From positions 248,001-312,000 of the forward strand of contig NZ_LIPG01000006.1 in the NCBI RefSeq assembly GCF_001905505.1: DNA of 64,000 bases, given 5' to 3'. The DNA is from Streptomyces sp. CB02058 (lineage in GTDB: Bacteria > Actinomycetota > Actinomycetes > Streptomycetales > Streptomycetaceae). Position numbers and translations under genes: made by a program. The notes beneath the pieces were generated by a model. The model made no database searches. It saw only the letters and a list, made by a program, of their open reading frames with translations, and was not told where the DNA came from. This document shows, one piece after another, positions 25,593-37,300 of the stretch; the stretch's first letter is position 1; each line of letters begins with the position of its first letter.

Positions 25593-26537
25593 ATGACCAG
25601 CCCGGAGCCCCTGCCCGCCGCCCTGCCCCATCGGGTCCCCGACCTGGGAGCCATGGTGCTGCTCCTCGCCGTCGCACGGCACGGGAGCCTGGGCCGGGCG
25701 GCACGGGAGGTCGGCATCACCCAGCCCGCGGCCTCCAGCCGCATCCGGTCGATGGAGCGGCAGCTCGGTGTGGCGCTCCTGGACCGCTCGCCGCGCGGCT
25801 CCCGGCTCACCGACGCCGGGGCCCTGGTCACCGACTGGGCACGGCGGGTCGTCGAGGCCGCCGAGGCCTTCGACGCGGGGGCGCAGGCGCTCCGCGACCG
25901 GCGGGACTCCCGGCTGCGGGTCGCGGCCAGCATGACGATCGCGGAGTACCTGATGCCCGGCTGGCTGATCGCCCTGCGCGCGGGCCGTCCGGACACGGCG
26001 GTCTCCCTGCTCGCCGGGAACTCCGCCGCCGTCGCGCAGCGGCTGCTCACCGGCGAGGCCGACCTCGGCTTCGTCGAGGGCCTCTCCGTACCGGAAGGGC
26101 TCGACGGCACCGTCATCGCGCACGACCGGCTCGTGGTCGTGGTCGCCCCCTCCCACCCCTGGGCCCGCCGGCGTACGCAGCTGACCCCCCGGGAACTCGC
26201 GGCGGCCCCCCTGATCCTGCGCGAACGGGGCTCTGGCACCCGCCAGGTCCTGGACGCCGCGCTCGCCGTGCACGGCGGCCTCGCGAGCCCGCTGCTCGAA
26301 CTCTCCTCCACGACCGCGGTCAAGGGAGCGGCGGAGAGCGGTGCAGGGCCCTGCGTGCTGAGCGAACTCGCGCTGGACGAGGAGCTGTCGGCCAGGCGCC
26401 TGGTCGAGATCCCCGTGGCGGGCGTCCGGCTGCGCCGTCAGCTGCGCGCGGTCTGGCCCGCCGGCCATCGCCCGACCGGCCCGGCCCGCGATCTGCTCTC
26501 CCTGACCGCGCATCCCTCGGGCCCGGCGCGGGGCTGA
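25593..26537 (+). CDS. LysR-family transcriptional regulator
   Basis: A 314-aa LysR regulator. The N-terminal winged helix is at about residues 17-75 (AVARHGSLGRAAREVGITQPAASSRIRSMERQLG, shown in part); the substrate-binding domain follows from about 105 (LRVAASMTIAEYLMPGWL) with EADLGFVEG and RERGSGTRQVLD segments that resemble CysB-like/CbbR-like co-inducer domains. ATG 25593 has no good ribosome site and may be close to the transcript start. It is divergent from the TDT transporter, a usual arrangement for LysR regulators and their targets. Confidence 0.87.
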   Translation: MTSPEPLPAALPHRVPDLGAMVLLLAVARHGSLGRAAREVGITQPAASSRIRSMERQLGVALLDRSPRGSRLTDAGALVTDWARRVVEAAEAFDAGAQALRDRRDSRLRVAASMTIAEYLMPGWLIALRAGRPDTAVSLLAGNSAAVAQRLLTGEADLGFVEGLSVPEGLDGTVIAHDRLVVVVAPSHPWARRRTQLTPRELAAAPLILRERGSGTRQVLDAALAVHGGLASPLLELSSTTAVKGAAESGAGPCVLSELALDEELSARRLVEIPVAGVRLRRQLRAVWPAGHRPTGPARDLLSLTAHPSGPARG

Positions 26538-26760
26538 GGACTCGGGTCCCCGGGACGGTGTCGGGCGGGACGCGCGTCCGGCCGCCGGTTCATGTGCCGG
26601 ACACCTTCGGTTGACCCCACGTCAGGGCGGTCGTCCCCGGCCGGATTTCCATGAGACGAAGATCACTTCTGCATGTGTGGTCGGCGTGTGGATGTCGGTC
26701 GAATGTACCCATCTGTGCAGGTGGACGCGTTCATTCGCCGTCCCTACGGTCACTTGGCAG

Positions 26761-26773
26761 TCACATCATGTGA
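26761..26773. promoter_or_regulatory. TCACATCATGTGA palindrome upstream of the LamG gene
   Basis: Perfect 13-bp palindrome (TCACAT-C-ATGTGA) 33 bp before the start codon of the LamG protein gene. The preceding 220 bp (26538-26760) hold no supportable gene and are AT-richer near this site. Its position fits an operator. Confidence 0.45.
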
Positions 26774-26806
26774 TCTTGTTCTGGGGGCTCTGGGGAGGGC
26801 TGGGGG

Positions 26807-29800
26807 ATGTTTCGTCGTGCCCGCGCACGCAGGGGGGCCGGTGGACCGGCGGCGTTGACGCTCGCCGTCGCACTGGTGGCCGGTACGGCTTCGGTGGCGG
26901 GCGTCGCGCCTGCCAGGGCGGAAGCGCCGCTCGCGGCGCCCCGCTCCGCCGCGGCCGACGAGGGGGCGGAGGTGGCGGTGTCCGAGGACGAGGCGCTGGC
27001 CGAGGCCCGGCGTACCGGCAAGAACGTCGAGGTCACCTCGGCACGCGGTGAGAGCCGCGACGTGTTCGCCACGCCCGAGGGGCGCTTCGAGGCGCGCGAG
27101 TACATGCGCCCGGTCCGCACACGTGCCGGGGGCGCCTGGGTGCCGATCGACACCACCCTCGCGGTGACCGCCGGGGGAGCGGTCGAACCGAAGGCCGTCT
27201 CCGGGGGCCTGTCGTTCTCCGGCGGCGGGGACGGCCCGCTGGTGCGCATGGAACGCGCCGGACGCACGCTGGAGTTCACCTGGCCCGCGGACGTGCCGAA
27301 GCCGACGCTGGAGGGCGACACCGCGACGTACGCCGACATCCTCCCGGACGTGGACCTGCGGCTCGGTGCCCATGAGGACGGCTTCACGCAGCTTCTCGTC
27401 GTCCGGTCCGCCGAGGCCGCCGGGAGCCCCGCGCTGGCCGAGCTGCGGATGGGCCTGGCGGCCGACGGCATGACGGTGCGGGAGACCGCGGAGGGCGGCC
27501 TGGCCGCCGTCGACGACGGAGCGGGAACACCGGTCTTCGAGGCCGCGAAGCCGATGATGTGGGACTCGAGCCCCGGTGCCGCACCGGCGGCCGGCGTCGC
27601 GCGGTCCGCCGCCCAGGAGTCCGCCGCCGCGACGGGGGACGAGCCGGCCGCGGGGGAGTCGGGGCAGCTGGCTCCCGTGGGCGTGGAGGTGGCGGCCGGC
27701 GGTGAGGAGCTGGTCCTCACCCCCGACCAGGAGGTACTGGCGGGTGACGGCACGGTCTACCCGGTCTTCATCGACCCGCAGTGGTACTCGCCGAAGACCT
27801 CGGCGTGGACGATGGCGTCCGAGTACTGGGCGAGCTCACCGCAGTGGAAGTTCAACGGTGATCCGGACGCGGGCCTCGGCTACTGCGGGTGGGCCTACTG
27901 CAAGCCGTACGACACCAAGCGGCTCTTCTACCAGATCCCCACCTCGCAGTTCGCGGGCAAGTCGATCCTCTCGGCGGAGTTCGTGGTGCGTGAGACGCAC
28001 GCGGCCTCCTGCGACAAGCGCGAGGTGCAGCTCTGGCGTACGAAGGGGATCAACTCCTCGACCACCTGGAACACACAGAAGGCCTCCGGCTTCTGGGTGG
28101 ACCACCTCGAGACCCGCAGCTTCGCCTACGGGTACGACGGATGCTCGGCGGCGGACGCGGAGTTCGACGTCAAGGGCGTGGTGGCGCAGGCCGCGGCCGG
28201 GAAGTGGTCGAGCCTCACCTTCGGCATGCGGGCCACGAGCGAGTCCGACATGTACACCTGGAAGCGGTTCTCCGACGACGCCTTCCTCCGGGTGAACTAC
28301 AACCGTCCGCCGGGGCAGATCAGGACCTCGCAGCTGACGCAGGACCCGGGCGGCGCGTGCGGCACGCCCGGTTCCCCCAAGCGCGTACGGACGCTGCCGA
28401 CGATGCGGGCGAACGACGTGACCGACCCGGACAAGGACCGGGTGCGGGTGCAGTTCGAGGCGTCCTGGGACAGCGGGGACGGCAAGGGCTTCACCTCCCG
28501 GTGGACCTCGGCCGCTTCCACCTACAAGGCCTCGGGCTCCGACTTCTCGCTGTCGCTGCCCAGCACCCTCCCGAAGAACAGGACCGTCGGCTGGTCGGCC
28601 CGTTCGAACGACGGTGCCCAGTGGTCGCCCTGGTCGTGGGCCGGTTCCGCCACGGCGTGCAACACCGTCTACGACACCTCCGTACCGGCCGGACCGTCCA
28701 TCACGTCCGCCCAGTACCCGGCCTCCGACCCGGAGGACCCGCAGGACCCGTGGCTGGACGGAGTGGGGCGGTACGGCACGTTCACCGTCGACTCCACGTC
28801 CACCGACGTCTCGAAGTACTGGTTCGGCGTCAACGGCGACCCGAGCAGCGCGCACACGCTGACCACCTCCGGTGGCGGCGCCAGGACGATGAAGTTCATG
28901 CCGACCAGACCCGGCGTCAACTTCATCACCGCGCAGGCCTTCGACACCGCGGGCAACGGCAGTGAGATCCGCACCTACCAGTTCCGCGTCCGGGCCGGCC
29001 AGCCGGACCGGCTGACCTGGGACCTCGACGAGCCCGCGGGAGCGACCGGCGCCGCGGGCGAGGGCGGGGCCTGGCCCGCGGAGCTGGCGGGCGGCGCGCA
29101 GCCCGGCGTCGAAGGCGTGTCCGGCAAGGGGCTGCGCCTCGACGGAGTCGACGACCACGGGGCCACCGTGTCCCCCGTGCTGAACACCGGCAAGAGCTTC
29201 TCGGTGTCGCTGTGGGCCAAACTGCCCACGGACAAGCGGGACGCCGCGACCGTCGCCGTGTCCCAGGCCGGGCACAACACGAGCGGCTTCGAGGTCTACC
29301 ACTCCAGCGCGATGGGCGGCTGGGTCTTCCTGCGCCACTCCGTGGACGCCGCGGGCGCCACATCGGTGCGCGCGGCCCAGCCCGCCTGCCCGGCCGGCGA
29401 CACCGCGTGCGTGAGCGGACGGCTCGGCGTCTGGACCCATCTCGTCGGGGTGTTCGACAACCCGGCCCAGCAGCTGAAGCTGTACGTCGACGGAGAGCTC
29501 GTCGGCACCGCCCCCTTCACGGCCCCGTGGGACGCGCGCGGCAGCACCATCCTGGGCGCGGCCTCGCACTACGGCACGATGGGCAACTTCTTCCAGGGCG
29601 ACCTGGACGAGGTGCAGCTCTTCGACTACCAGCTCTCGCAGGATCAGGTCACACGCCTGCACTCCGAACAGCCCGTGAACACCAACCGCCCCGCCAAGCT
29701 GGCCTGGCCCCTGGACGAGGACTCCACCGCCACGGCCGTGACCGGTCGCGCCCAGCCGGTGGTCGCCACGCTGAAGGGCGGAGCGACGAGCGGCGCGGCC

Positions 29801-31114
29801 GGCGTGGACGGCAAGGGCCTGCAGCTCGACGGCGTCGACGACCACGCCACCAGCGGCCGTCCCCTCCTGGACACCTACCAGAGCTTCGCGGTGTCCGCCT
29901 GGGCCAAGCTGCCGAAGGACAAACCCAACAGGGCCATGGTGGTGGCGCACCAGAGCGGGGCCGCCAACCGGGGCTTCGAGCTCTACCACACCTCCACCGG
30001 ATGGGTCTTCCAGCGAGCCACGGCCGACACCGGCGACGCCACCCTGGTCCGCGCGCTGGAGAACGCCACCAGCGACCCGAAGTGCCCGATCGCCCCGCTG
30101 GGCGAGTGGGCCCACGTGGTCGGCGTGTACGACATCGACGCCCAGCAGATCCGCCTCTACGTCAACGGCTGCCTGAAAGGTACGCAGCCCTTCACCACCC
30201 CCTGGCTCGCCTCCGGTCCGCTCACCCTGGGCGCCTCCGGATATCCGGGCGGCGTCGCCAACTTCTTCCAGGGGACCCTGGACGACGTCCGCCTCTACGA
30301 CCGCACCGTCACCGACGACGAGGTACGTCAGCTCTTCAAGCAGCGCCCCCTCGTCAAGTCCCGCTGGCTGCTCGACTCCGCCACCGGCACCCCCGCCGCC
30401 TCGCCGAACGCCGTCGGCGGTGCCCCCGCCCTCACCCTGGGCGGCCAGGCGGCCGTCGGGCCCGGCTGGGTCGACGACGCGGCACTGTTCCTCGACGGCG
30501 TCGACGACTACGCGTCCACCACGGGCGTCCCGGTGGACACCGGTGCCAGCTACACCGTGACCGCCTGGGCACAGGCCGCGGCGGCACCCGGCCGGCCGGC
30601 CACCGTGATCAGCGCGGAGGGCGCCACCAGGAGCGCCTTCGCGGTCCGCTACGCGCCGGCGGCCGATCCCGCGGCGGGTCCGGGAAGCTGGCAGATCCAG
30701 ATACCGGGAGCCGACTCCGCGGCGGCGACCACGGTGACCGTGGACAACCACCAGTTCTACGACCCCACCGAGTGGAACCACCTGGCCCTGGTCTACGACG
30801 GTTTCGCCGACCAGGTGCAGCTCTACGTCAACGGGCAGCTCGAACAGGTCGCCTGCGCCGACGCGGACGCGGACGGCAGCCCGGACGACGCCACGTGCGG
30901 CGACCAGGTCTCCTGGGCGTCCAACACGCCCGCCTTCACCGCGACCAAATCCCTGCAGTTCGGCCGCAGCAAGGCCGGCTCCACGGCCGGTGACCACTGG
31001 GCGGGCGGGATCGACGACGTGTGGACGTTCCAGGGAGCCCTGACAGAGTCGCAGATCGCCCACCTGTCGCTGGGCATGCCGGGCGTCGCCACCGAGGTGC
31101 CCGGCACCGACTGA
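26807..31114 (+). CDS. secreted DNRLRE and triple LamG domain protein
   Basis: A 1435-aa exported protein. Residues 1-38 are a signal peptide (Arg-rich start, hydrophobic core, cleavage near ARA-EA). A beta-rich N-terminal region is followed by a DNRLRE domain at about 322-500 (with a CGWAYCKPYDTKRLFY segment and pairs of Cys), a fibronectin/Ig-like stretch to about 740, and three concanavalin-like LamG domains at about 768-945, 964-1174 and 1185-1428, each opening with LDGVDDxA/G and containing LYV(D/N)G. Such domains bind carbohydrate or surface ligands. The ATG follows GGGAGGG. It directly precedes the RHS protein gene on the same strand and is probably its functional partner; no catalytic domain was recognised. 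Confidence 0.8.
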   Translation: MFRRARARRGAGGPAALTLAVALVAGTASVAGVAPARAEAPLAAPRSAAADEGAEVAVSEDEALAEARRTGKNVEVTSARGESRDVFATPEGRFEAREYMRPVRTRAGGAWVPIDTTLAVTAGGAVEPKAVSGGLSFSGGGDGPLVRMERAGRTLEFTWPADVPKPTLEGDTATYADILPDVDLRLGAHEDGFTQLLVVRSAEAAGSPALAELRMGLAADGMTVRETAEGGLAAVDDGAGTPVFEAAKPMMWDSSPGAAPAAGVARSAAQESAAATGDEPAAGESGQLAPVGVEVAAGGEELVLTPDQEVLAGDGTVYPVFIDPQWYSPKTSAWTMASEYWASSPQWKFNGDPDAGLGYCGWAYCKPYDTKRLFYQIPTSQFAGKSILSAEFVVRETHAASCDKREVQLWRTKGINSSTTWNTQKASGFWVDHLETRSFAYGYDGCSAADAEFDVKGVVAQAAAGKWSSLTFGMRATSESDMYTWKRFSDDAFLRVNYNRPPGQIRTSQLTQDPGGACGTPGSPKRVRTLPTMRANDVTDPDKDRVRVQFEASWDSGDGKGFTSRWTSAASTYKASGSDFSLSLPSTLPKNRTVGWSARSNDGAQWSPWSWAGSATACNTVYDTSVPAGPSITSAQYPASDPEDPQDPWLDGVGRYGTFTVDSTSTDVSKYWFGVNGDPSSAHTLTTSGGGARTMKFMPTRPGVNFITAQAFDTAGNGSEIRTYQFRVRAGQPDRLTWDLDEPAGATGAAGEGGAWPAELAGGAQPGVEGVSGKGLRLDGVDDHGATVSPVLNTGKSFSVSLWAKLPTDKRDAATVAVSQAGHNTSGFEVYHSSAMGGWVFLRHSVDAAGATSVRAAQPACPAGDTACVSGRLGVWTHLVGVFDNPAQQLKLYVDGELVGTAPFTAPWDARGSTILGAASHYGTMGNFFQGDLDEVQLFDYQLSQDQVTRLHSEQPVNTNRPAKLAWPLDEDSTATAVTGRAQPVVATLKGGATSGAAGVDGKGLQLDGVDDHATSGRPLLDTYQSFAVSAWAKLPKDKPNRAMVVAHQSGAANRGFELYHTSTGWVFQRATADTGDATLVRALENATSDPKCPIAPLGEWAHVVGVYDIDAQQIRLYVNGCLKGTQPFTTPWLASGPLTLGASGYPGGVANFFQGTLDDVRLYDRTVTDDEVRQLFKQRPLVKSRWLLDSATGTPAASPNAVGGAPALTLGGQAAVGPGWVDDAALFLDGVDDYASTTGVPVDTGASYTVTAWAQAAAAPGRPATVISAEGATRSAFAVRYAPAADPAAGPGSWQIQIPGADSAAATTVTVDNHQFYDPTEWNHLALVYDGFADQVQLYVNGQLEQVACADADADGSPDDATCGDQVSWASNTPAFTATKSLQFGRSKAGSTAGDHWAGGIDDVWTFQGALTESQIAHLSLGMPGVATEVPGTD

Positions 31115-31121
31115 CCGGACA

Positions 31122-31161
31122 CGGTGGCGGACCCTCGCCCGCGGGGCACGGTCCGCCACCG
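31122..31161. terminator. hairpin between the LamG and RHS genes
   Basis: 12-bp perfect stem (31122-31133 with 31150-31161, 16-nt loop) just after the LamG stop. It may end or attenuate transcription before the RHS gene 142 bp further on. Confidence 0.55.
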
Positions 31162-31303
31162 CACCGCACCGGACCGTCGCCACCGGCCCCGGTCCGGCAC
31201 CGCACCGCGGCTCCCGCCGCACCGACCCATGCACCAGGCCAACCGCCCAGAGCCGCCGGGTCCTGTCCCGCGCGGCCGGGCGCGAGCGGATCCGAGGGGA
31301 ACA

Positions 31304-34300
31304 ATGAGGCAATCGTCATCAAAGGGATGGGCGGTGCGGTGGAGACACCGGGCCGCGCTCGCCTCCGCCGTCGTCATGACCGCCACGCTGCTCCAGGGCG
31401 TCGTCGCCCCCGCCGGTTCGGGAGCGGTCGCCGACGACGGGCGCGGCCGGCCGGCTCTGCCGAAGGCCGAGCGGCCCGTGGCCGGTTCCGCCGCCGGGGC
31501 GGCGAAGCCGCGCACCGTGGAGCGCGGGCCGCGCACCCCCCGTACCGCGCCCGAGGACGCGTGGCCGGCTGCGGGCTCGGCCGATGTGACGCTCCGCCGG
31601 CCGCCGGAGGGCGCGAAGGCGGCGGCACCGGAACAGGCCGGCGGCCTGCCCGTGTACGTCGGCCCCCGCAAGGCGACCTCGGCGCACGCTGCGGGGACGG
31701 ACAGGAGAGCCGTGGCGGCCGAGCCCGCCGACGGCCGGATGCGTGTCCGGGTCGCCGGACACGACCAGGCCCGGCAGGCCGATGTCGACGGGCTGGTTCT
31801 CGCACTCACCCCGGACCGCGAGGAGTTCACCGACGGCGCCGCCCTCGTCCGGGTCGACTACCGCCGGATCGCCCAGGCGTACGGCGGCGGCTACGGCGCG
31901 CGGCTGACCCTGGTGCAGCTCCCCGCCTGCGCGCTGACCACCCCCGAGGCGGAGCGCTGCCGCACCCGGACACCGGTCGAGACGGTGAACGACACGGAGA
32001 AGGGCACGCTCACCGCCCCGGCCGTGCGGGTCGCCGCCTCCGGAGCCACCGTGCTGGCCGCGGTGGCGGACGACACGGCGGCCATCGGCGACTACAAGGC
32101 CACCCCGCTCTCCCCGTCCGCCACCTGGCAGACCAACCTCAACACGGGTGACTTCGCCTGGTCCTACGAGATGGGTGTCCCCGACGTACCGGGCGGGCTG
32201 AAGCCGAGCATCGGCCTCGGGTACTCCTCGGGCTCGGTCGACGGCCGCACCGGGGAGACCAACAACCAGTCCTCCTGGATCGGCAGCGGCTTCGACCTGT
32301 GGCCCGGCTACATCGAGCGCCGCTACAAGCCGTGCGCGGACGACGGTGTCGAGAACAGCGACGGCATGAAGCCCGGTGATCTCTGCTGGGGCTACGACAA
32401 CGCCTTCATCAGCTTCAACGGCAAGGGCGGCGAGCTGGTCCCCCTCGGCTCCGACCAGTTCAGGCTCCGCCAGGACGACGGCACCCGGATCGCCCGGCTC
32501 ACCTCCGCGGACCGGGGCAACGGCGACGACAACGGTGAGTACTGGCGGCTGACCGACCCCGACGGGGTGCAGTACTACTTCGGCTACAACCGCCTGCCCG
32601 GATGGAGCGACGGGAAGAAGACCACCGCATCCACCTGGACCGCCCCCGTCTTCGGTGACGACTCGGGCGAGCCCTGCCACGCGTCGGCCTTCGCGGACTC
32701 GTGGTGCCAGCAGGCCTGGCGGTGGAACCTCGACTACGTCGTCGACCCCCGCGCCAACGCCATCTCCTACACCTACGTCCAGGAGCAGAACTCCTACGGC
32801 CGCAACCTCGAGGCCGCCGACGACACCCGCTACACCCGCGGCGGCTACCTCGACGAGATCCAGTACGGCCTGAAGTCCACGTCGATGTACACCACCCCCG
32901 CCCTCGCCAAGGTGGTCTTCTCCAACGCGGAGCGCTGTCTGCCCGACGCCCTCACCACCTGCTCCTCCATCGGCACCGACGCCGCGTACTGGTACGACAC
33001 GCCCTACGACCTCAACTGCGAGCAGGGCAAGGACTGCGACCAGGGCCGGCTCTCGCCCTCCTTCTGGACGCGCAAGCGCCTCGCCGAGGTGACCACCCAG
33101 GTCCGCGACGCCTCCGGTGTCTACCAGAAGGCCGACTCCTGGAAGCTGGCCCACCGCTGGGGCACGGCGGACATCGACTACCAGCTGCTGCTCGACTCGA
33201 TCCAGCACACCGGCCACACCGCGACACCCGCGATCACCCTCCCGAAGACCACGTTCGCCTACACGCAGCTGGCGAACCGGCTGGACCGGACCGGTGACGG
33301 CTACGCGCCGTTCATCAAGGACCGGCTCTCCACGATCGCGGACGAGTACGGCGGCCAGACCGACGTCGACTACTCGGCCGCGGCCTGCGACTGGGCCGCA
33401 CTGCCCACCCCGCAGACCAACACCACGCGCTGCTTCCCGCAGTACATCGGCGGCAGCTCCACCGTCGACCCCGAGATCCACTGGTTCAACAAGTACGTCG
33501 TCACCTCCGTCACGGCGACCGACCGCACGGGCGGCGCCCCCGACCAGGTCACGGCGTACACGTACATGGGCCCGGCCGCGTGGCACTACGACGACGACGA
33601 CGGCCTGACCAAGGAGAAGTCCAAGACCTGGTCCCAGTGGCGGGGGTACGGGCAGGTCCGCGTCAAGACGGGCGGCCAGGGCGGTGACGCGGCCATGAAG
33701 TCGCAGTCCGACTCCTACTTCCTGCGCGGCATGGACGGCGACCGGGAGACCCCCTCCGGGGGCACCAAGAACGTCGCCGTGACCCTCGGCGACGGCGAGG
33801 GCGACCCGATCACCGACCACGAGGCGTTCGCCGGCTACGCGTACAAGACGGCCACCTACTCCGGCAACGGCGGCAAGATCCTCGGCAAGACCGTCAACCG
33901 CCCCTGGCGCCACGAGACAGGGAAGCGGACCCGGGACTGGGGCACCGTCACCTCCAACTTCACCGGTACCGCGGACACCACCTCCTGGACGTCCCTCGAC
34001 GGCGGGGCGGGAGCGTCCTGGCGGACCACCTCCAGCTCCTCCACCTACGACACCGTGGCGGGGCGGGTCACCCGGACCGACGACCGGGGCGACGAGTCCA
34101 CCGCGACGGACAACCGCTGCACCCGGACCACCTACGCCACCAACGACAGCGCCAACATCCTGACGCTGCCCGCACGGGTCGAGACCGTGTCGAAGGCGTG
34201 CGACGCGACCGTCGACCGCACGAAGGACGTCATCGCCGACGTCCGCTCGGCGTACGACGGCGGAGCCTACGGCGCGGCTCCCACCAAGGGGGACGCCACC

Positions 34301-37300
34301 GCCACCGCCCTGCTGAAGAAGCACGACGGCACCACGGCCACCTATCTGGAGTCCGGCGCCACCTTCGACTCCTACGGCCGGGTCCTGACCAGCACCGACC
34401 TGACCGCGAACGTCACGGTCACCGGCACCGCCGCACCGGTGCGCACCGCGCGCGCCGACGGGCGGACCACGACCACGGTCCGCACCCCGGCCACGGGGTT
34501 CGTCACGAAGACGGCGACGACCACACCCCCGGCCAAGGCCGGTGACGCGACGACGGCCCTGACCAGCTCCGCCACCCACGACGCACTGCGCGGGCTGCCG
34601 CTGACGCAGACCGACGCCAACGGGAAGGTCACGACCTTCACCTACGACGCGCTGGGCCGCTCCTCCAAGGTCTGGCTCGCCGACCGCCTGACCACGCTGT
34701 CGCCGAGCTACGAGTTCGGCTACCTGATCACGGAGGGGCAGCCGGTCGCCGTCGTCACGAAGGCCCTCGGCACCAACGGGACCCAGGTCGCCGCCTACAG
34801 CCTGTACGACGGGTTCCTGAGGCAGCGGCAGACCCAGAAGCCCGGGCCCGACGGCGGGCGGCTGCTCTCCGACGTGTTCTACGACGAACGCGGCCTCCAG
34901 GCCAAGAGCTTCGACACCTACTACGCCACGGGCGCGCCCTCACCGACCCTGTTCAAGCCCACGGACGCACTCGCGGTCGAGACCCAGACCCGCACCACGT
35001 ACGACGGCACCGGCCGCCCGACCGTCACCGACCGGATCGCGGGCAACGGGGACGGCGGCGCGGTGCTGGCCACCACCCGCACGCTTTACGGCGGCGACCG
35101 CTCCACCGTCATCCCGCCGGAGGGCGGGACGGCGACCACCACGCTGACCGACGCCCGCGGCCGGACCACCGAACTGCGCCAGCACCTGACCCGTTCGGCG
35201 GACGCCGCGTACGACACCACCCGCTACGCCTACACCCCGCGCGGTGAGCTGGCGAAGCTGACCGACCCGGCCGGCAACGACTGGACGTACACCTACGACC
35301 TGCTCGGCCGCCTCACCGCGACGACCGACCCCGACAAGGGCGCGGGCTCCACCGTCTACGACGACCGCGGCCAGGCCGTCTCCGTCGAGGACGACCGGGA
35401 CACCGGTCTGTACTACGCCTACGACGGACTCGGGCGGCAGACGGAACTGCGGGAGACCAGCGCCACCGGGCCGCTCCGTGCCAGCTGGACCTACGACACG
35501 ATCAGTGGTGCCAAGGGACACCTCGCGGAGTCGGCACGCTTCGCGGACGGGCACGAGTACACCAGCAAGGTCGTCGCCTACGACCGGCTGTACCGCGTGC
35601 TGCGCTCCACCGTGACCGTCCCCGAGGCCGAGGGAGCGCTGGCCGGCACCTATCTGTCGGCGTCGGCCTACAACGTCGACGGCTCCGTGCGCACGACCGG
35701 CTCCCCGGCGGCTGGCTCCCTGCCCGCCACCACGGTGGCGTTCACCTACGAGGAACAGACCCAGCGGCTCGTCGCGCTCAGCGGCAGCCAGGGGATCGAC
35801 GCGACCACCCGCTACAGCCTGACCGGCAGCCCCCTCCAGCACGAACTCTCCGACAACGGGGGCAAGAAGGTCTGGGCGACCAACACCTACGAGTGGGGCA
35901 GCAGGCGTCTGGCCACCGCCCGGGTCGACCGCGAGGACGTGCCCGGCGTCGACCGCCAGAACACCTACCGCTACGACCAGGCGGGCAACGTCCTCTCGGT
36001 CTCGGACGTCTCCCGCTCGGGCACCGACACCCAGTGCTTCGGCTACGACCATCTGCGCCGGCTGACGGACGCCTGGACCCAGGCCACCGGCACCTGCGCC
36101 GGTGCCCCGGCCGGGGGGCAGGCGGGCGGCCCCGCGCCGTACTGGAACTCCTACACCTACGACAAGGTGGGGAACCGGCTCACCGAGACGCTCCACGACC
36201 TCTCCGGTGACGCCACGAAGAACACCGTGCGCACCTACGACTACCCCGACGCGGGGGCGCCGCGCCCCCACGGTGTCACCTCCGTGACCCAGAGCGGACC
36301 CGGCGGCACTGCCCGGGACTCCTACGGCTACGACGAGACCGGCAACACGGACACCCGCACCCTTGCGGGCACCAGCCAGAAGCTCGACTGGGACGCCGAG
36401 GGCCGTCTGGCCAAGGTGACCGAGCCGGTGGAGGGCGGGGCGGACGAGATCACCTCGTACGTCTACGACGCCGACGGCAACCGGCTCATCGCCCGTACGG
36501 CGAAGGAGACCACGCTCTACCTCGGTGCCACCCGCGTCACCCTCGCCAAGGGCGCCACCGCTCCCGAGGCCACCCGCACCCTCGACGTCGGGGGCGGCAA
36601 CCAGGCGGTGATCGAGGACGACGGTTCGGTCTCCTTCACGATCGCCGACCACCAGGGCTCCGGACAGCTGGCCGTCGACGCGGACGACCAGAGGCTGGAC
36701 CAGCGCCGCACGCTCCCGTTCGGCGGCATCCGGGGCACCCGGCCGAGCGCCTGGCCGGGAGTACAGGGATTCGTCGGCGGGGTGGACGACTCCGAGTCCA
36801 CCGGGCTCACGCATCTGGGCGCCCGGGAGTACGACCCGGCGACCGGCCGGTTCATCTCCGTCGACCCGCTGCTCACGCCCGACGACCCGCAGGCGCTGAA
36901 CGGCTACGCCTACAGCAACAACAGCCCGGTCACCTTCAGCGACCCCGACGGACTGGGCTGCATCCACGGTGCGCCCGGCGGCGGAGCCGACGGCATCTGC
37001 GCGGGTGTCGAAGGCGACACCGACGGGGTCATCGGCCCCGATTCCAACAACTGCCAGCGCACCGCCGCCTGCTACGACACCGCCGTACAGATGTCCAAGA
37101 AGGCGAGGAAGAACGGCACCTACGGGAAGAAGCCGATCGTCATCCAGCCCAAGGGTGACTCGATCACCATCCAGGGCGTCTACGTCCCGACCCAGGCGGA
37201 ACTCGCCGAGCACTTCCCCTACTACCACGAGCGCCTGGACTACCAGCACAACGTGCAGAACTGGGCGCGGGCCCGGTGCAGCAGCCTGGAGGCATCGAGT

